In this document: piece by piece, positions 48,244 to 60,760 of the stretch
How positions within the stretch are numbered: the first letter of the stretch is position 1
Layout: each line of letters begins with the position of its first letter
Source of the DNA: Vitrella brassicaformis
Lineage: Eukaryota > Sar > Vitrellaceae
Assembly: GCA_001179505.1 (NCBI GenBank)
Contig: CDMY01000365.1
Location: 6,276-70,275, forward strand
Length of the DNA: 64,000 bases
Direction: 5' to 3'
Notes under the pieces: generated by a model
The model's input: the letters and a program-made list of their open reading frames with translations, nothing else
Database searches by the model: none
What the model was told of the DNA's origin: nothing
Translations under genes and position numbers: made by a program

Positions 48244-49576
48244 CTACCATCTCCTCAGCAGATTGGTGAGCGCCTTGGCGCCGTCCAGGACATTGCCCCT
48301 CTTCATCTCGCCGTCATCCGTCTCCTCACCTGACACACACACACACTCTTTCTGCAGCTGGTGAGTGAGGAGGTCTGCACGGGTCACTCACCATTGATGA
48401 GCACGTAGAAGGCTCGCCAGCTGGAGAGCACCACTGCGGTCGCCACGAGAGAGATGACCACAAACACACCGGGGGGCTGCTCGCCTGATAGCCAGACGGA
48501 CAGACAGACAGACAGACAGAGTACTAGCGACAGTCAGCGGCCACGTACACTTGACTTACCTCTGTATACGGCTCTCAGTGCGAGCCCCATGGATGCCGAC
48601 ACTGCCCACGCTGGAATCAACACCTGAGGGCAGGGATGGCATGCGCCAGTGTCGGCTGCGTCTTCGTTCACCTCACTCACCTGTGCCATCTTCTTGTAGT
48701 TTGCTGTGGCGTCATGTGTGTAGGCGCCCAGCAGAGGTGATATGCCGAACCAAGCTGAAAGGAGCATAGCATGGGAACCACCCACCCTCGTGTGTGTGGG
48801 TGTCTGTCTGTCTGTCTGTCTGTCGGAATGTGCTGGTGGTCTGGCTCACCGATGAGGAAGGGTGCCGCCGTTTGCCAGACCCCTGGAGAGAGAATCGTCT
48901 CCTGCTGAGCGCCGTGGTTGGCCCTACCAGCCAAAGCAAACGCCAACAGCGCCACGGCATCACCTACACACACCACACCACACCACACCGCAGTACTGAC
49001 TCAGCCAACCAGATTCCCCCCGCTGGCTTCGCTTCGCTTGGCTTGGCTCACCCGATGCGAGAAGCCATCTATCGGGGATGTCCATCCAGTTGCTTTTGCC
49101 CACCCGCCGCACCTCGAGGCCAGCCTGGCCCGTCCACTGCGTCCGCTCAATGTCACGCTCGTCAACCACATCCCAGCCCGCCTCACGGGCATACTTATCG
49201 GCTTCGCGCTGGATCTGCTGCACTCGCTCCTTGGCAGGCAGGCTGCTCAGAGGGGATGATGAACTGTCACTGCTGTGCTGCTGCTCTGTGGTCATGGGCG
49301 CAGGCGACGGGGGAGCTGCCGGTGGGCTTGGTTCTTCCGGGCTAGTCGGGGCGTTCATTCGTAAGACGGTGGGGTGCAGAAGCGATGGACGATGACTCTG
49401 CAGCAGAGAGGGAGCAACCAAAGGTGAATGCAGGCAGGCACACCACGGTTCGGATCTGGCTGGCTCACGCGTGACAGTCTGATGGGATGTAGAGTCTGCG
49501 TGAAGGCAAGAGAGGGCCGCTCTCCGCTTGCAGCAACTGCATTGGCAGACATCAGCGTTGCGATCAAGGATATCAT
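48244..49576 (-). CDS. DUF3054-type small membrane protein, probably organelle-targeted
   Basis: Exons 49576-49469, 49397-49052, 48963-48850, 48754-48681, 48623-48560, 48484-48392 and 48329-48244 give 294 aa in frame. The C-terminal part has the order seen in DUF3054 proteins: DAVALLAFALAGRANHG, then TAAPFLIG and AWFGISPLLGAY, then PAWAVSASMGLALRAVYRG, then GVFVVISLVATAVVLSSWRA, about four membrane segments. Function of this family is not known; in algae and plants it is found in plastid-type proteins. The N-terminus (MISLIATLMSANAVAA, then Ser/Pro-rich) may be a targeting leader. Between them is a soluble part with DKYAREAGWDVVDERDIE-like charged sequence. The start is 164 bp from the BUD31 start, reading away. 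Confidence 0.78.
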
Positions 49577-49740
49577 TCTGCCCCTTTCCTGTCAGAGAGC
49601 GGTTTCACGGAGTGTCAGCATTCTTGAGCTCGCATGAAGACAAGACGCCGCCTTTCCCTTCTCTCGCAGTGTGTTTGGTGCTGAAGGCTGCTGACATACA
49701 CAGAAGTCGCGCGCGAGAACAGCTGTCTGTCGTTCCATAG
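49577..49740. promoter_or_regulatory. 164-bp divergent promoter between DUF3054 gene and BUD31
   Basis: Both start codons are placed by protein evidence (BUD31 by conservation), so 5' leaders of both genes and any core promoter must share these 164 bases. No TATA box is evident. Confidence 0.6.
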
Positions 49741-50363
49741 ATGCCGAAGGTGAGCAACCGAACCGTCAGCCACACACACACACACACACACGGAGGATGC
49801 GCAGGTCACTGTCTGTCTGTCTGTGTGTCTTGGCACTTAATTACAGGTCCGCACTTTGAATAGCAAGAAGGCTCCCGAGGGGTGGGAGTTGGTGGAGCCG
49901 TTCTTCGAGGAGATTAACCGCAAGATGCGCGAGGCCGAGAACGAGCCGCACGAGGGCAAGCGGAAGGCCGAGTCCCTCTGGCCCATCATGAAGCTGCACC
50001 ACCAGCGGTCGCGGTACCTCTACGACCTCTACTACAAGCGGAAGGAGATCAGCAGGGATCTCTACGAGTACTGCCTCATCGAGGGGTACGGCGACGCCAA
50101 CCTTATCGCCAAGTGGAAGAAGCCGGGCTACGAGAAGCTCTGCTGCCTCAGGTGCATCCAGACCACCGGACAGAACTTTGGGACGACCTGCATCTGCAGA
50201 GTGCCCAGGAGCGCACTCGAAGAGGGCAAGGTAAGGGAGCTCAGCTCACGGAGGAGAGCGTGTGGGGTGGGATAACGCCTGACGTCGTGTGATGTCCTGT
50301 GTGTTGTGTCAGGTTGTGGAATGCCAGCACTGCGGCTGCCGCGGGTGCGCGAGTGGAGACTAG
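49741..50363 (+). CDS. BUD31: BUD31/G10 spliceosomal zinc protein
   Basis: BUD31 is a core spliceosome protein close to the U6/U2 catalytic centre. Exons 49741-49749, 49847-50230 and 50313-50363 give 147 aa, near the usual 144. The first coding exon is just ATG CCG AAG (MPK), joined to [15 protein letters not shown]. Then come [53 protein letters not shown] and the Cys-rich end [23 protein letters not shown], which holds the zinc-cluster cysteines. It reads away from the DUF3054 gene. Confidence 0.97.
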
Positions 50364-51090
50364 GTGGTAGGTACCCGGGTGGTCTAGTGTGCCGTGCCGT
50401 CTTCCTCTCCTCTCCGCTCCGCTCCTGGCTGGTGTAGATGACCCCCTCTCTCTGTCGTGTCCTTTCCTTCCCTTTTGCGCGTGGTGCCCTCTCTCCTCCG
50501 GCCCGGCCTTCCCCTAATGATATGGACATATCATATTGTGCAGCTCTGTCCATCGACTGCCTGACTGTCTTTAACTGCATATATATGTTGATTGATGCTG
50601 GTGGTGACCTTATTATTTTTGCCGCCTGACGTGACGGACGTGGTTGGCTGGCTGTTCGAGTCTGTCAGCGGTCGGTTCGTCGACTTCCATCAGCCCGTTG
50701 GCGGGAGCGATTGTGACATCGCTTGCACCAGTGGTCGCTGGCAGGTCGGATGAACTGGCTCATGATCAGACGCGGGCAACTGAGAAAGGTCGATCGGGTG
50801 GAAGGGCCGACCCACGTGCATCATGTGGTATGTACGTTGCCGAACAGACGGTGAATGCGGTGAGTGCACTGACTGCATGTCAGTCACGTTTCTTCCGTAT
50901 CATGATGATCCACACACACTGACAATTCTATAGAGACTTTCCGTATGCTACGTGTCTGTCTCCCTAACGTCAGTCACGTCATCACACGCGTGGCCACCGG
51001 TGACCCAGCCCTCACGCCACAATTCATGCAGTGCAGTCAATGGAAACTCATCTCTGAAAACACCTGTCCGTCCGTCCCCCCGCCCGTCCG
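50364..51090. other. Spacer between convergent 3' ends of BUD31 and the FAD monooxygenase
   Basis: About 730 bp. Nothing recognisable apart from A/T-richer stretches near 50570-50620. Confidence 0.5.
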
Positions 51091-53725
51091 TCAGCCACTC
51101 TCTCCTCCCTCCCTCTCCTCTCTCTGAAACCGCCGTATCGTCTCACCAATCCCTTCCAGAAGACCGGCACCACCAGAGAGCGGCGGAGGTGTCGGCGGCT
51201 TCCAATCCGTGTGGTCCAGGAAGTTGGCACGCAGCAACGTGTTGGGAGCCAACAGGATCGGCACCAGGAAATTCCGCAACGCGCAGATGGGTTCGAGGGC
51301 GATCTGCAGCGCCACCCCGTAAACCCAGGCCTTCATCGACAGGAAGGCAATCCGCCCCAGCCGGTTCCTCTCAAAGCGCCGCAGCGCGCGGTCGATGTCG
51401 GCCTCGTCGTCGATCCTCGGCTCGAAAGGCTGCGGCTGTCGGGGTGGGGGGAAGTCGATGGGGCCGATGTTCATGCCGATGGAGGCTATGCGACCCGCCG
51501 AGGGCGACGAGGGGGAGGATGTCTGAGTGGCCGGCGGGCGTCGACCCAGAATGGGCGTGAGCACTGAGCAAAGCTCCACTGCATCCTCGATAGCCGCAGC
51601 ACCACCCTAAGACACATACATAGACAACAGAGAGAGATGCGCAAGGACAGACAGACGTGTGTGGTTGGGGGAGGGAGGCTCCGTGCGTGTGTGAGTGAGT
51701 GAGTGAGCGAGTGAGTGAGTGAGCCGGCCTACCTGTCCCAGGTTGGGTGTCATGGGATGTGCACTGTCTCCAATGAGAGTGACTCTCCCCTTGCCCCATG
51801 GCCTGAAAGACGGAAACCGGTGGCGGATGTCAGACAGGACGATGTCCTCCGCCGGGGTGGCCTGCACCAACTGGATGATGGGATGGACAAACCATCCACA
51901 CACAGACGCCAGCCAGAGAAGATGATGCCAGCCGCCTGGTGGGTGTGTTGGTATGTACCTACCTGGTAGACTTGGTGTCCCCATCCCTCGACCAGTCTGG
52001 CGGCATATGCCTTGCGCCCCGTGGCGTTGACGGAAATGGCCGGCACGTCGCCCGCCAGAGCATTGAAACACACAAACCAGTACACACGGTCCTCACTTAT
52101 CTGCGCCGAACCGAACCGAACCCCCTCACCGAACACCTGGGTTTGGTTTGACACACATGCGGGGGGGTGGGTCACCGGGGTGGTGTCTTGTCTCGCCTCA
52201 CTCACTCACTCAGTCACTCTCTCTCACCTGTCCGACGACTCCTTCCTTGAGCAGCACTGATTTGCCGCGTCCGAGTGATGGCTCCCACGGCATGCCGCCC
52301 ATCGACAGGGGAAAAGTCGGCCGAAGCCGAGCCACCCCACGAAACGCCTTGTACCCAGCATACCTGCACACAAGTGCCAACGAAGGTATGAGGACACATT
52401 GGTGGCGATCACACACGTGAGAACCGTGTCGTCTCCCACCTCGGTGGCGGCTCTCTGGGTGCGATGGAGGCCCTGACGGATGATCTGATGCCGTCGGCTC
52501 CCACCACAACCCGCGCCCTTATCTGCCGTCCGTCCTTGAGAGTGACCAGCACGGGTCGTGAGCCGGTGCCCTCGAGGACCTCCTCCACCTCAGCCGAGTA
52601 GAAGATGCGGTCACGCGGCACACCCGACAGCAGCTCACGCAGCAGCTGCCCTCGCAACACCTGAACAACAAAACGATTCATTTCAAAGACACACCTGAGC
52701 TGTGTGTGAGATGGATGGATGTATGGATGTACCTGTCTGAACTCATGCGGCCCGTTTGCGCACTCATCGACGTTAAAGTCGACGAGCACGCCGCCCTCCT
52801 TCGAGGCCAGGCAGACCTCCTTGTTGAGCACATAGCCCGCCCGCATGGCGTTGTCCACCCGCAGGTAAGACAGGGCGCGCCACGCCTGCGTCCACAGACC
52901 TATCGCCGTACCACTGCCTCAGACAGACAGACAGACAGACAGATGGGAAGACATGACATGCAACGACGGTTCTTTCCTTCACCCCACCCAGGTACCCTTC
53001 CCTCAGTCGCGGAGAGGCTTCGACGAGACAGCAGTCGACCCCCGCTTGCGTCAGGCCCCTCATCAATGCAGCGCCGCTCAACCTGACCACACACACACAC
53101 ACCACACGCACACAGCGCGTCACGACGAAGTCATGTCAGTCAGTCTGTCTGATCTCACTCACCCGCTGCCCACAACGAGCACGTCCACAGACGAAGGGAG
53201 CGACGCGACCAGCGGGTTTGGGGGCGGGGGCAGCTCGTCCGGCACAATCGACGCAATCCTCTCACCCACCCCCTTGGCCCGCGCCCGCGCCCCACCGAGG
53301 ATCCTCTTTAGCCGCTCCCTGTTGTCCTTCACGCCCTGCTGGAAGCTCTTGCCGATGGCCGACAGCCGCTCGCGAAGACCGGTGGGCAGCCGAGCGGCGG
53401 GCAAGACGATGGGCGGGGGAGACGCGTAGCTCGGCGGCCAGGCCTGCAGGAAGGTCACACAACCACAACCACAACCACACACACACACACACGAAGGAAT
53501 TAGTGATCAAGGTAATAGGTACTTGCACACAGAACAGGTGTGGTATGTGTGCGCGCGTGTGGTGGGTGGTGTGTGGTGGGTGGTGGTGTGGGGTATGTGT
53601 GTGGGAGCATTCAGGGGGGCAGGGCCGCATTGCTGGTAGCTGGCTGGCTGCTTGGCTGGCTGGCTGGCCGCTTGGCTGATTGCGGGAGGAAGGCCGGAGC
53701 ACCCTCCACGATTCACTAACAGCAT
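51091..53725 (-). CDS. FAD-dependent aromatic/polyene monooxygenase (zeaxanthin epoxidase / salicylate hydroxylase-like)
   Basis: Class A flavoprotein monooxygenase. The Rossmann FAD motif is split by an intron: VDVLVVGSG (about 53165) and then LSGAALMRGLTQAGVDCCLVE. Further motifs are LRGQLLRELL, the VVVGADGIRSSVR motif (about 52480), the RVYWFVCFNA strand, and the second FAD motif [30 protein letters not shown], spliced across 51600-51735. The C-terminus has a hydrophobic stretch (AFLSMKAWVYGVAL, IALEPICALRNFLVPILL) that could touch a membrane. Stop TGA at 51091. The N-terminal exon (about 53165-53450) is Pro/Arg-rich with ERLSAIGKSFQQGVKDNRERL and may follow a targeting exon starting at ATG 53725 (MLLVNRGGCSGLPPAI); that link is uncertain. 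A carotenoid or quinone substrate is possible but not shown. Confidence 0.82.
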
Positions 53726-54678
53726 TATCACTCACTCATTGACAGCCACAGACAGGCGTGCACACCAATACGAGTCAGTCAGTCAGTGAGGAAGAGAGGC
53801 ATTCGGGGCCTTCTTCATGGCTAAGAGACAAATATCGTCTAAACCGCGCAGGCCCACACAGAGACACACACCTACAATCGCCTCCTGCCTCATCCGGCAC
53901 GGCACACACACCCAGACAGCGATACATACACCTCCACTCCATCCATCCATCCGTAGGGACCAGATGGCTGACCTCGGGAAACAACCAAACACACTCATTC
54001 CTCCCTCCCTCGCACCCTGCCCCTTTCTGTCATTCAAACTGTCACCACGACTGGGGTTTGTGAGCCGCCTGACAAACGATAAAGCCGAAAAAGGGCCGTG
54101 TGTGGATGGAGGGGCGTGGAAGGCAGAGGGGGGGGGGAGGGGCACTTCTGCCCGCCCTTGTGATGACTGACTGCATCCTACATAGCTACGGCAGAGAGAG
54201 AGAGAGAGAGAGAGACAAAACAGCTGGAGGGAGTTAAGGGCCCTACGGCTCTCAATCGCTCGCTCGTGGGGGTCGGACAGACGAGAAGGACGGACACTCT
54301 AGAATGGCTATCTCTCACTCATTGTGTGGCAATAAGATATACAGAGGACATCTGTGCTCACCGCCTCTCACACCCCTCCCCTCCTCGACCCCCTGCTGTG
54401 ATGTAATGACGAAAACCTAGGGAAGCCCTCCCTCCACACACCTCACTCATCACTCACATGACCAATCTGTCGACCGACCGACCGGAGTGAGTGAGTCGAC
54501 CGAGAAAACCCGCCCACCCACCACCCCACCGAGCGTCACACCACACCATACAAACAGCAGCCCCCCTCCTCTCTATACAACACCCAGCAAAGCACCACCA
54601 CACCGCAGTTCGTCAGACAGTCCGCCCACGCATCCCATTCCCCCTCCTGCCCCGCCCCGCCCTCAATGCATTCATTGA
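53726..54678. other. Spacer between the FAD monooxygenase start and the patatin gene stop
   Basis: About 950 bp with an (AG)n run at 54193-54215 and Pro/His-coding low-complexity frames that I judge to be chance. No gene supported. Confidence 0.5.
54193..54215. repeat. (GA)n microsatellite
   Basis: About eleven uninterrupted GA units in the spacer. Confidence 0.9.
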
Positions 54679-57600
54679 TCATGTAAAGCTAAAATCCAGC
54701 GAATGCACCCCGCTCCTCCTTCTCTCCCCCCTGTAGCCTGGTGGCATCCTGCTCTGCTTGGGTGACGATCCAGGGAGCGTCACCCCCGCCCGAATGCCGC
54801 CCGACCCCGGTGGCAGCTTGGCTCGACACAGCTCGGCCAGCTGCTGCAGCCGCCGTCTGTTGTCGGGGATGTCCTCGAAGTATCTGGCGGCGAACCGCTT
54901 CATTTGGTCCAGTTTGCCGGGGTCGGTCTCATCGATGGCCCACATCTCGATCTTGGGGTTGAATCGGAAGTACTTGTCCTCGGGCAGGAACTCGGACAGC
55001 ATCTCGTGCGTGCCCTCCGTGTTGGTCGCCGAGCACACCAGCTGGTTGACGATGCCGTCCCATCCCACTCGCCCGCCGTAGCTCTGCTGTGGGAAGCGAC
55101 CCGTGCCAACCGACACAATCGCCTCGATCGGCGTATCGGGGAAAAGCGCCTTCGCCTCGGCGAGAGCAATGGCCGTCGGGTTGTTGGCCAGGAGCGCCCC
55201 ATCGCCGTATGCCTCCCCGTCCAGACGCAGTGCGGGGAAGAATGTGGGCGCGGCAGTGGTGGCTCTGAGTGCGTCGCGGCACCGGATGCGGAAGGAGCCG
55301 GCGTATTTGCCTTGCCGGCCATTGGGGGGGTAGTTGTAGTTGCGCCAGAGGATGAGCGACGAGGGGTTGGCCGACACCATGGTGGAGAGGCAGAAGGTCT
55401 TGGGCACATCGGGGTCAGCGGCAGTGTCGATCATCCGAATGTCCCCGAGGGTGTTCTCGAGGATGAGCTCCCACGCCGTCTCGTCGTAGTAGGCCTGCTT
55501 GACCACCAGGCGCGCGCCCGAGATGGGGCCGGGGTCTTTGACGAATATATCTTTGATGAGGTTGTCATAGAGCACCTCCACCTCGTTGACGCTTGACTTT
55601 TGCACGCCCAGCAGCATGGCAATGATGCCGCCCGTCGAGGTGCCGCAAATGATGTCAAACACCTCGTGCACCTCCCGGCCCATGACGGCCACGATGAACT
55701 TGAGAATGGCGATCGTCAGGACGCCCCGGGTGCCTCCTCCGTCAAGGCACAGGATGCGCAGGCCCCTCTGCCCGGGCACCCGCGGGTGCCAATCGTTGTT
55801 GCATCCCATCGCCGCCAGCAGCTTGTTGGCCGTCCGGATCCTCTCCAGGTCTCGCTGCAGCGGCTTGTCGTCCTTGCCCTGCCACTTGGCCCACCTCGAC
55901 TTGACCACCCCTGCCGACGGGTTCGTCCCCCCCGCCTGCACAAGGATCCGTCTGAGCAGCGGGGCCACGCGGGAGTCCGTCTGCAGCGCCCAGATAACCC
56001 TGTCGCTGCTCAGGGCCATCGTGCACAGGAGGTGCAGCGCCGCCCTCTGGGCCTGCAGTGCATGCGCACGGTGCCGCTCGTTGGCCAGGATAGACCGAGG
56101 CCCACGCCACTCGGGCTCCTCCAGCACCTTGAGAATCGGCCCCAGCTCGCCCTTGCGCACAATGACGTCGGCCGTGGAGGGGTCCGTCTCGGTGATAAGG
56201 GTGAGCGTGCGGAGGGCCTTGGCTTGCAGCTGCGGCTTGCCTTTGCGTAGTGCCTTGAACAGGGCCCCCAGGCCGTACTCCCGTATGTGATCCATCTGGT
56301 CGGGCGCCACCACCTTGGCCACCAGCTCCACGCCAGGCGACGGCGGGGTCTGCTTGGGCGCGACGCTGTCCTCCCTCTTCTCCGCCGAGCTCTCCAATGC
56401 CGCCATCCAGATCTTCCGTGACGTCTCGGGATCGCTGTCGTTGGTCCTCCCCGCCGCCCTTGCCGCTGTACCCTCCTCGGTTTCTTCGTCAAGGGAGAGT
56501 ATGGGTGCGGTGCCGCTGGCGTGGTTGTCGGAGATGAAGAGACTGAGGAGGCTCCACCCGCCGCCCTCCTGCGTGGTGTCGATCTCCAGGTCCTCCGGCA
56601 CCTCAGGGATGGGGTGCACGCGGCCGTCGTGGGCGGCGGCGAGGCTCACCTCCAGCGCCTGCCGACCGCCTTTGGAGTAGTAAGGCACCCAGATGACGCC
56701 GCCCGGCGACTTGTCGCTCCTCCCGCGGTAAGACGACCCCAGCCGCCCCGACCGCGGCGCCACCACATTCTGCCACAGCCGCTTGGCAGACCGCTGGATG
56801 CCACGAGTCCCAATGAACTTGAACTTGGGTGCAGGGCGGCTGAGGAAGCCCCGCCAGCCCTTGGGACGCTCCTCCTTGGCTGCCTCTGGGTCGACCTTGG
56901 CGTAGCCCAGCTCCTCCAGGATCTGCCGGGCTACGTTGAGCTTCTTGCTCGGCAGCGGAGGGAGGGGTGGGGCGGTTGTGAGGGACAAAGGTGGAGAGGG
57001 GGTGGAGGGGTCGGGCACCTTCTTGCTCGCCGGCTTTGGGACAGTTGCTGGTGGGGGAGGGGGCGGGGCGAAGGCCAGGGGCCGGCGGGAGTCAGCGGCT
57101 GGTGTGGTGGTGGCATTGGCATGTGACACGTTGGCTGCCTGCTGTGGCGGCTCCTCTTTGCGCCCCCATGCGAAGATGAAGAACCCCCCAGTGGCGTTGT
57201 CTTGCCGCTGTGTCTCGTTCCGCCTCCTCTCCATCTCCTCTCTCTCCCTCTCCTGCTGGCCTATGATCTCCTTCAGCCGCTCGGCCTCCCTCTCGGCCAA
57301 CACACCCTCCTCAGCCAACACGAACTTCTGCAGAATGTCGACCGCTCTCGCGTCGCCTCGCACGAGGCGCGCCGCCTTCTTGCTGGAGATGACCATCGTC
57401 AGCAGCAGCTCAAGGGCAGCACCCTGGGCCCGCTGCAGATAGTCGCGGTCCGATTCCCTGAACCACAGCCGCTGCCACAGTCGTCCCTGCATGGGCTGCT
57501 CCACCAGGCGTATAAGGTCGGCGGTGATGTTGCGCGCCAGGATGACGTCGGTGGTGCTGGGCTCCACCTTGGCAATGGAGCAGAGCGACCTGGCTGCACG

Positions 57601-60600
57601 CGCCTGAAGGGCGGGGGAGCCGCTGAGTGCCTTGAAGAGCAGCGAGAGCCCCGACTCCTTGATGTAGGGCATCTCGGGCGATTTGAGGGCCAGCACGCCC
57701 CCGCTCTCCGTGGGCTCGCCCTCGCCCTCCTCCTCTTCCTCCTCGACGACAGCCTCATGCTCCCCCTCCCTCGGAGGGGAGGGCGTCTTGACCGGCATTT
57801 CCTTCTTTCTCTCCACCTTCTTGTCCAACACCGGTGCGCCAGGCGGGGCGTGGTCGTCGCCAGTGAGCTCGCGCGCCCTCTGCCGAATGGCCTCGGTCAC
57901 CGTGTCATTGGGCGTGACGGTGCGGTTTGTCCGCGTGACGTCGGCCTTGTCCTCCTCTATTGTCACAGTGGTCATGGCTGCGGCTGCCGTGGCCGTGAGG
58001 GGCCCCGTGGTGAGGTTGGTGTCGCTGCCGGGGAAGTGGTCGGGGTAAAGGGTTTCCATCTGCTCCACATTGACGCGCTCCTCCATCCTCTCCTCCCTTG
58101 TGCGCCGCGGCTCGCTCGCCGGTCGCCGCCTCCGGCCGAACCATGACGAGAGGAAGCCAACGGGCGATGGGCGTTGCCTGGGGGGACTGGGGGCAACTCG
58201 GTCGGCGAGGGATGAGAGGGAGAGGGTCGACTGGCTGGAGAGCTCGTCAGCGCCCGGTATTGAGAGGTCTTCAGGCTTGAGCTCCTGCACCGGCAGCTTC
58301 TTGCCCTTGGCCCTGTTCTTGCTCCCCTTGTCACCGGCAGCCCTCCTCTCGTCTTTGGCGGCTCCACTCGCCCCTGTCGCCCCTTGCCCACCGACAGCCG
58401 GTGCCTCGCGTGATGCGTTTGCGCTCTTGCCGACGAAGAATGGCACCCAGACGACGCCACCAGTGGAGCTCTTCTGCTCCTCCCGGAAGCCCACCACCTC
58501 CTCGTCTATGTCTGGGTCGGACTCGTTGCGTGGCGGGCGGCCGCTGGGGCCGCCGCCNNNNNNNNNNNNNNNNNNNNNNNNNNNNNNNNNNNNNNNNNNN
58601 NNNNNNNNNNNNNNNNNNNNNNNNNNNNNNNNNNNNNNNNNNNNNNNNNNNNNNNNNNNNNNNNNNNNNNNNNNNNNNNNNNNNNNNNNNNNNNNNNNNN
58701 NNNNNNNNNNNNNNNNNNNNNNNNNNNNNNNNNNNNNNNNNNNNNNNNNNNNNNNNNNNNNNNNNNNNNNNNNNNNNNNNNNNNNNNNNNNNNNNNNNNN
58801 NNNNNNNNNNNNNNNNNNNNNNNNNNNNNNNNNNNNNNNNNNNNNNNNNNNNNNNNNGGGCGGCCGCTGGGGCCGCCGCCACTAATCTCGGTGTGGGGGA
58901 AGGAGGGGAGCTGGGGGATGAGGGATACGGCAGCATCCCAGAGCTGCTGCCACATGGACGGGGGAGGGGTGGGGGCGGGGCTGGGGGGACCGGGGAGCTC
59001 CTCGGAAGGAATCAGAGAACCTGACAAAGATGAGACAAACAAACAGAGCACACATGAGCTGGGTTGCCATGCTAGCCATCGGTCTGTTGTGTCAGATTGC
59101 CGTCTCACCTCGGTCTGTCGTCAGATCTTCAGGTTGCAGCGGTGGGGCGACCCGCTTCTGTGCCTTCGGTCGCTTCACCTGCCCTTCGTGCCTTCCCTTA
59201 GACGCCAACATGCCCTCCAGCACAGTCAGCGACCCCACCACCAGCTGAGAGGCCTTGACGCGACTCTCCAAAGTCTTCCCCACCTCCGACGGCACGGCCC
59301 TTTCCTCCTTCCGATCAAACAGACCCGATGGCCTTGTGTGCTTCCGTCGTATGTGCAGGTGGGGGACGCTGCTATCGTGGTCAAGAGAGAGGCCTCGCTG
59401 ATCTCCCGATGGCAGTTGGTCGGAAGCGGCCTTGATGACTGATGGCGGGACGCCGGCAGCCGAGAATTCGTCTGATGGGTCGACAGTGACCTTGGGAGGC
59501 TTCGGCTCTTCTTGAGCTGAGCCGCCGAAGTAGGGCAACGAGTTCCACAGAGAGGCAAGTTGGAAGAAGGGAGACCAATGCTCTTCCTCAGCTGCTGGAG
59601 GGTGCCTTGGCGGCTCGGTGGGCGAGGTGATCTCCTCGACCCAGGCGGTCTCTTCAGGACGGCTGACGGCAATTGCCGTGTCGACCTTGCCACTCGCTTG
59701 CCCAACCGGCTGCGCGGCCTCAGCTGCCTTGACCGACTCGACCATAAGCCAGGATGCCAGCAGGCGTGAGAGGAGCCGCTGGCCTCTCCCTCTGGCCTTC
59801 TTGATGGCCATCCGCATCACCGGCACCACAGAACCCTCACTCCTCCGAAAGGAAAATAAAGACGCCACCCGGTTGAGCCGCCGCCTGAAGGGATGCTCCT
59901 TCCCCTGACTCGTGCCGGCTCGCCTCTGCTGCCGCCGCCTTGCCTCCTCCTGCTGTGGGGGTGGGGGCTGCTGCTGCTGCTGCTGTGGTCCTTCCTGCTG
60001 TTGCTGCTGCTGGTGGTTGTGTGCCCTGCCCCCCTGCTGCTGGTGGCTGGTGTTGTGTGTGTGGTTGTGTGGTTGTGGCTGGTGGCCAGCGGTGAAAAGC
60101 GTGCCCAGCCAGTCGATGAGGCTCACCTTCTGGGGACCTGGCTGCTCAGACGCCGGAAGAGCAGCGGCATCCTGCCGGGCGTTGAGAGCGATGGGGGTAG
60201 AGGGGTGGGAGGGAGGGACGGGGGACACACCAGGGAGCGGTGAACCAGACGATAGTGTGCGATGATGCGAAGGGGAAAGGGGAACTCGATGACGAAGCTG
60301 CAAGCAACATCCACCGTCATAGATGCAATCAATCATGCCATGCCATGCATCTCTGCCACTCGCTCTTTCTCTTGCCCATGTCCGTGCCTGTCTGTCCGTG
60401 TGTGCCTGTCTGTCTGCACGCACACCTGTTGCCGTCTCCAGGCCAGCCGCTGACCACTCGCCAGAAACGACGGCAGGCCCCTCGCACCCCTGTCACCGCT
60501 CAGCCACCCTCCCTGCCACACCCCCCGTCCCCCAAACACATACAAACACGCAGCACAGATGGGAAAGTCGCAGACCTGCATGTGTGCCGCGCTGCCAGAC

Positions 60601-60760
60601 ATGCAGGCAGACCGGGACAGTACAGTGCATTCATGGCGCTCACCGCATCTGTGTCGGGGCGGTGCAGGTGCCTTTGATAGCACGGACAGGCGAGGAACAC
60701 GATGATGACCAGGCAGCACTGGACGGCCAAAGATAGTGACATCCGCTGACAGATCTTCAT
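54679..60760 (-). CDS. Patatin-like phospholipase (iPLA2 type) with two duplicated ARM-like blocks and N-terminal anchor; crossed by an assembly gap
   Basis: The C-terminal 450 residues are a patatin/iPLA2 acyl hydrolase: oxyanion loop LCLDGGGTRGV (about 55735), nucleophile elbow CGTSTGGI (Ser, about 55637) and catalytic Asp in YGDGALLANNP (about 55200). Ahead of it are two copies of one long module. Each has a motif of the type GGV(V/I)WVP (about 58455 and 56705), a PEDL(S/E)I motif, acidic linkers, then an ARM/HEAT-like helical block: SGLSLLFKALSGSPALQAR (about 57640) and YGLGALFKALRKGKPQLQAK (about 56265). The N-terminal exon (60760-60644) has a hydrophobic leader SLAVQCCLVIIVFLACPC; exon 60297-59109 is Gln/Pro-rich with a basic patch. 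The exon from 59020 enters the N gap 58558-58857 in the frame that leaves it. Size is well over 1600 aa. Lipid substrate unknown. Confidence 0.85.
58558..58857. other. Assembly gap (300 N) inside the patatin gene, flanked by identical 23-bp sequence
   Basis: 300 N. The 23 bases ending at 58557 and the 23 bases starting at 58858 are identical (beginning GGGCGGCCGC and ending GGGGCCGCCGCC). Collapsing the two copies keeps the reading frame open. Confidence 0.95.

Noticed and set aside
54491-54736. Pro/His-rich frame in the spacer before the patatin stop
   Set aside because: Low-complexity, no start context or homologue-like motif; partly overlaps the patatin 3' end.
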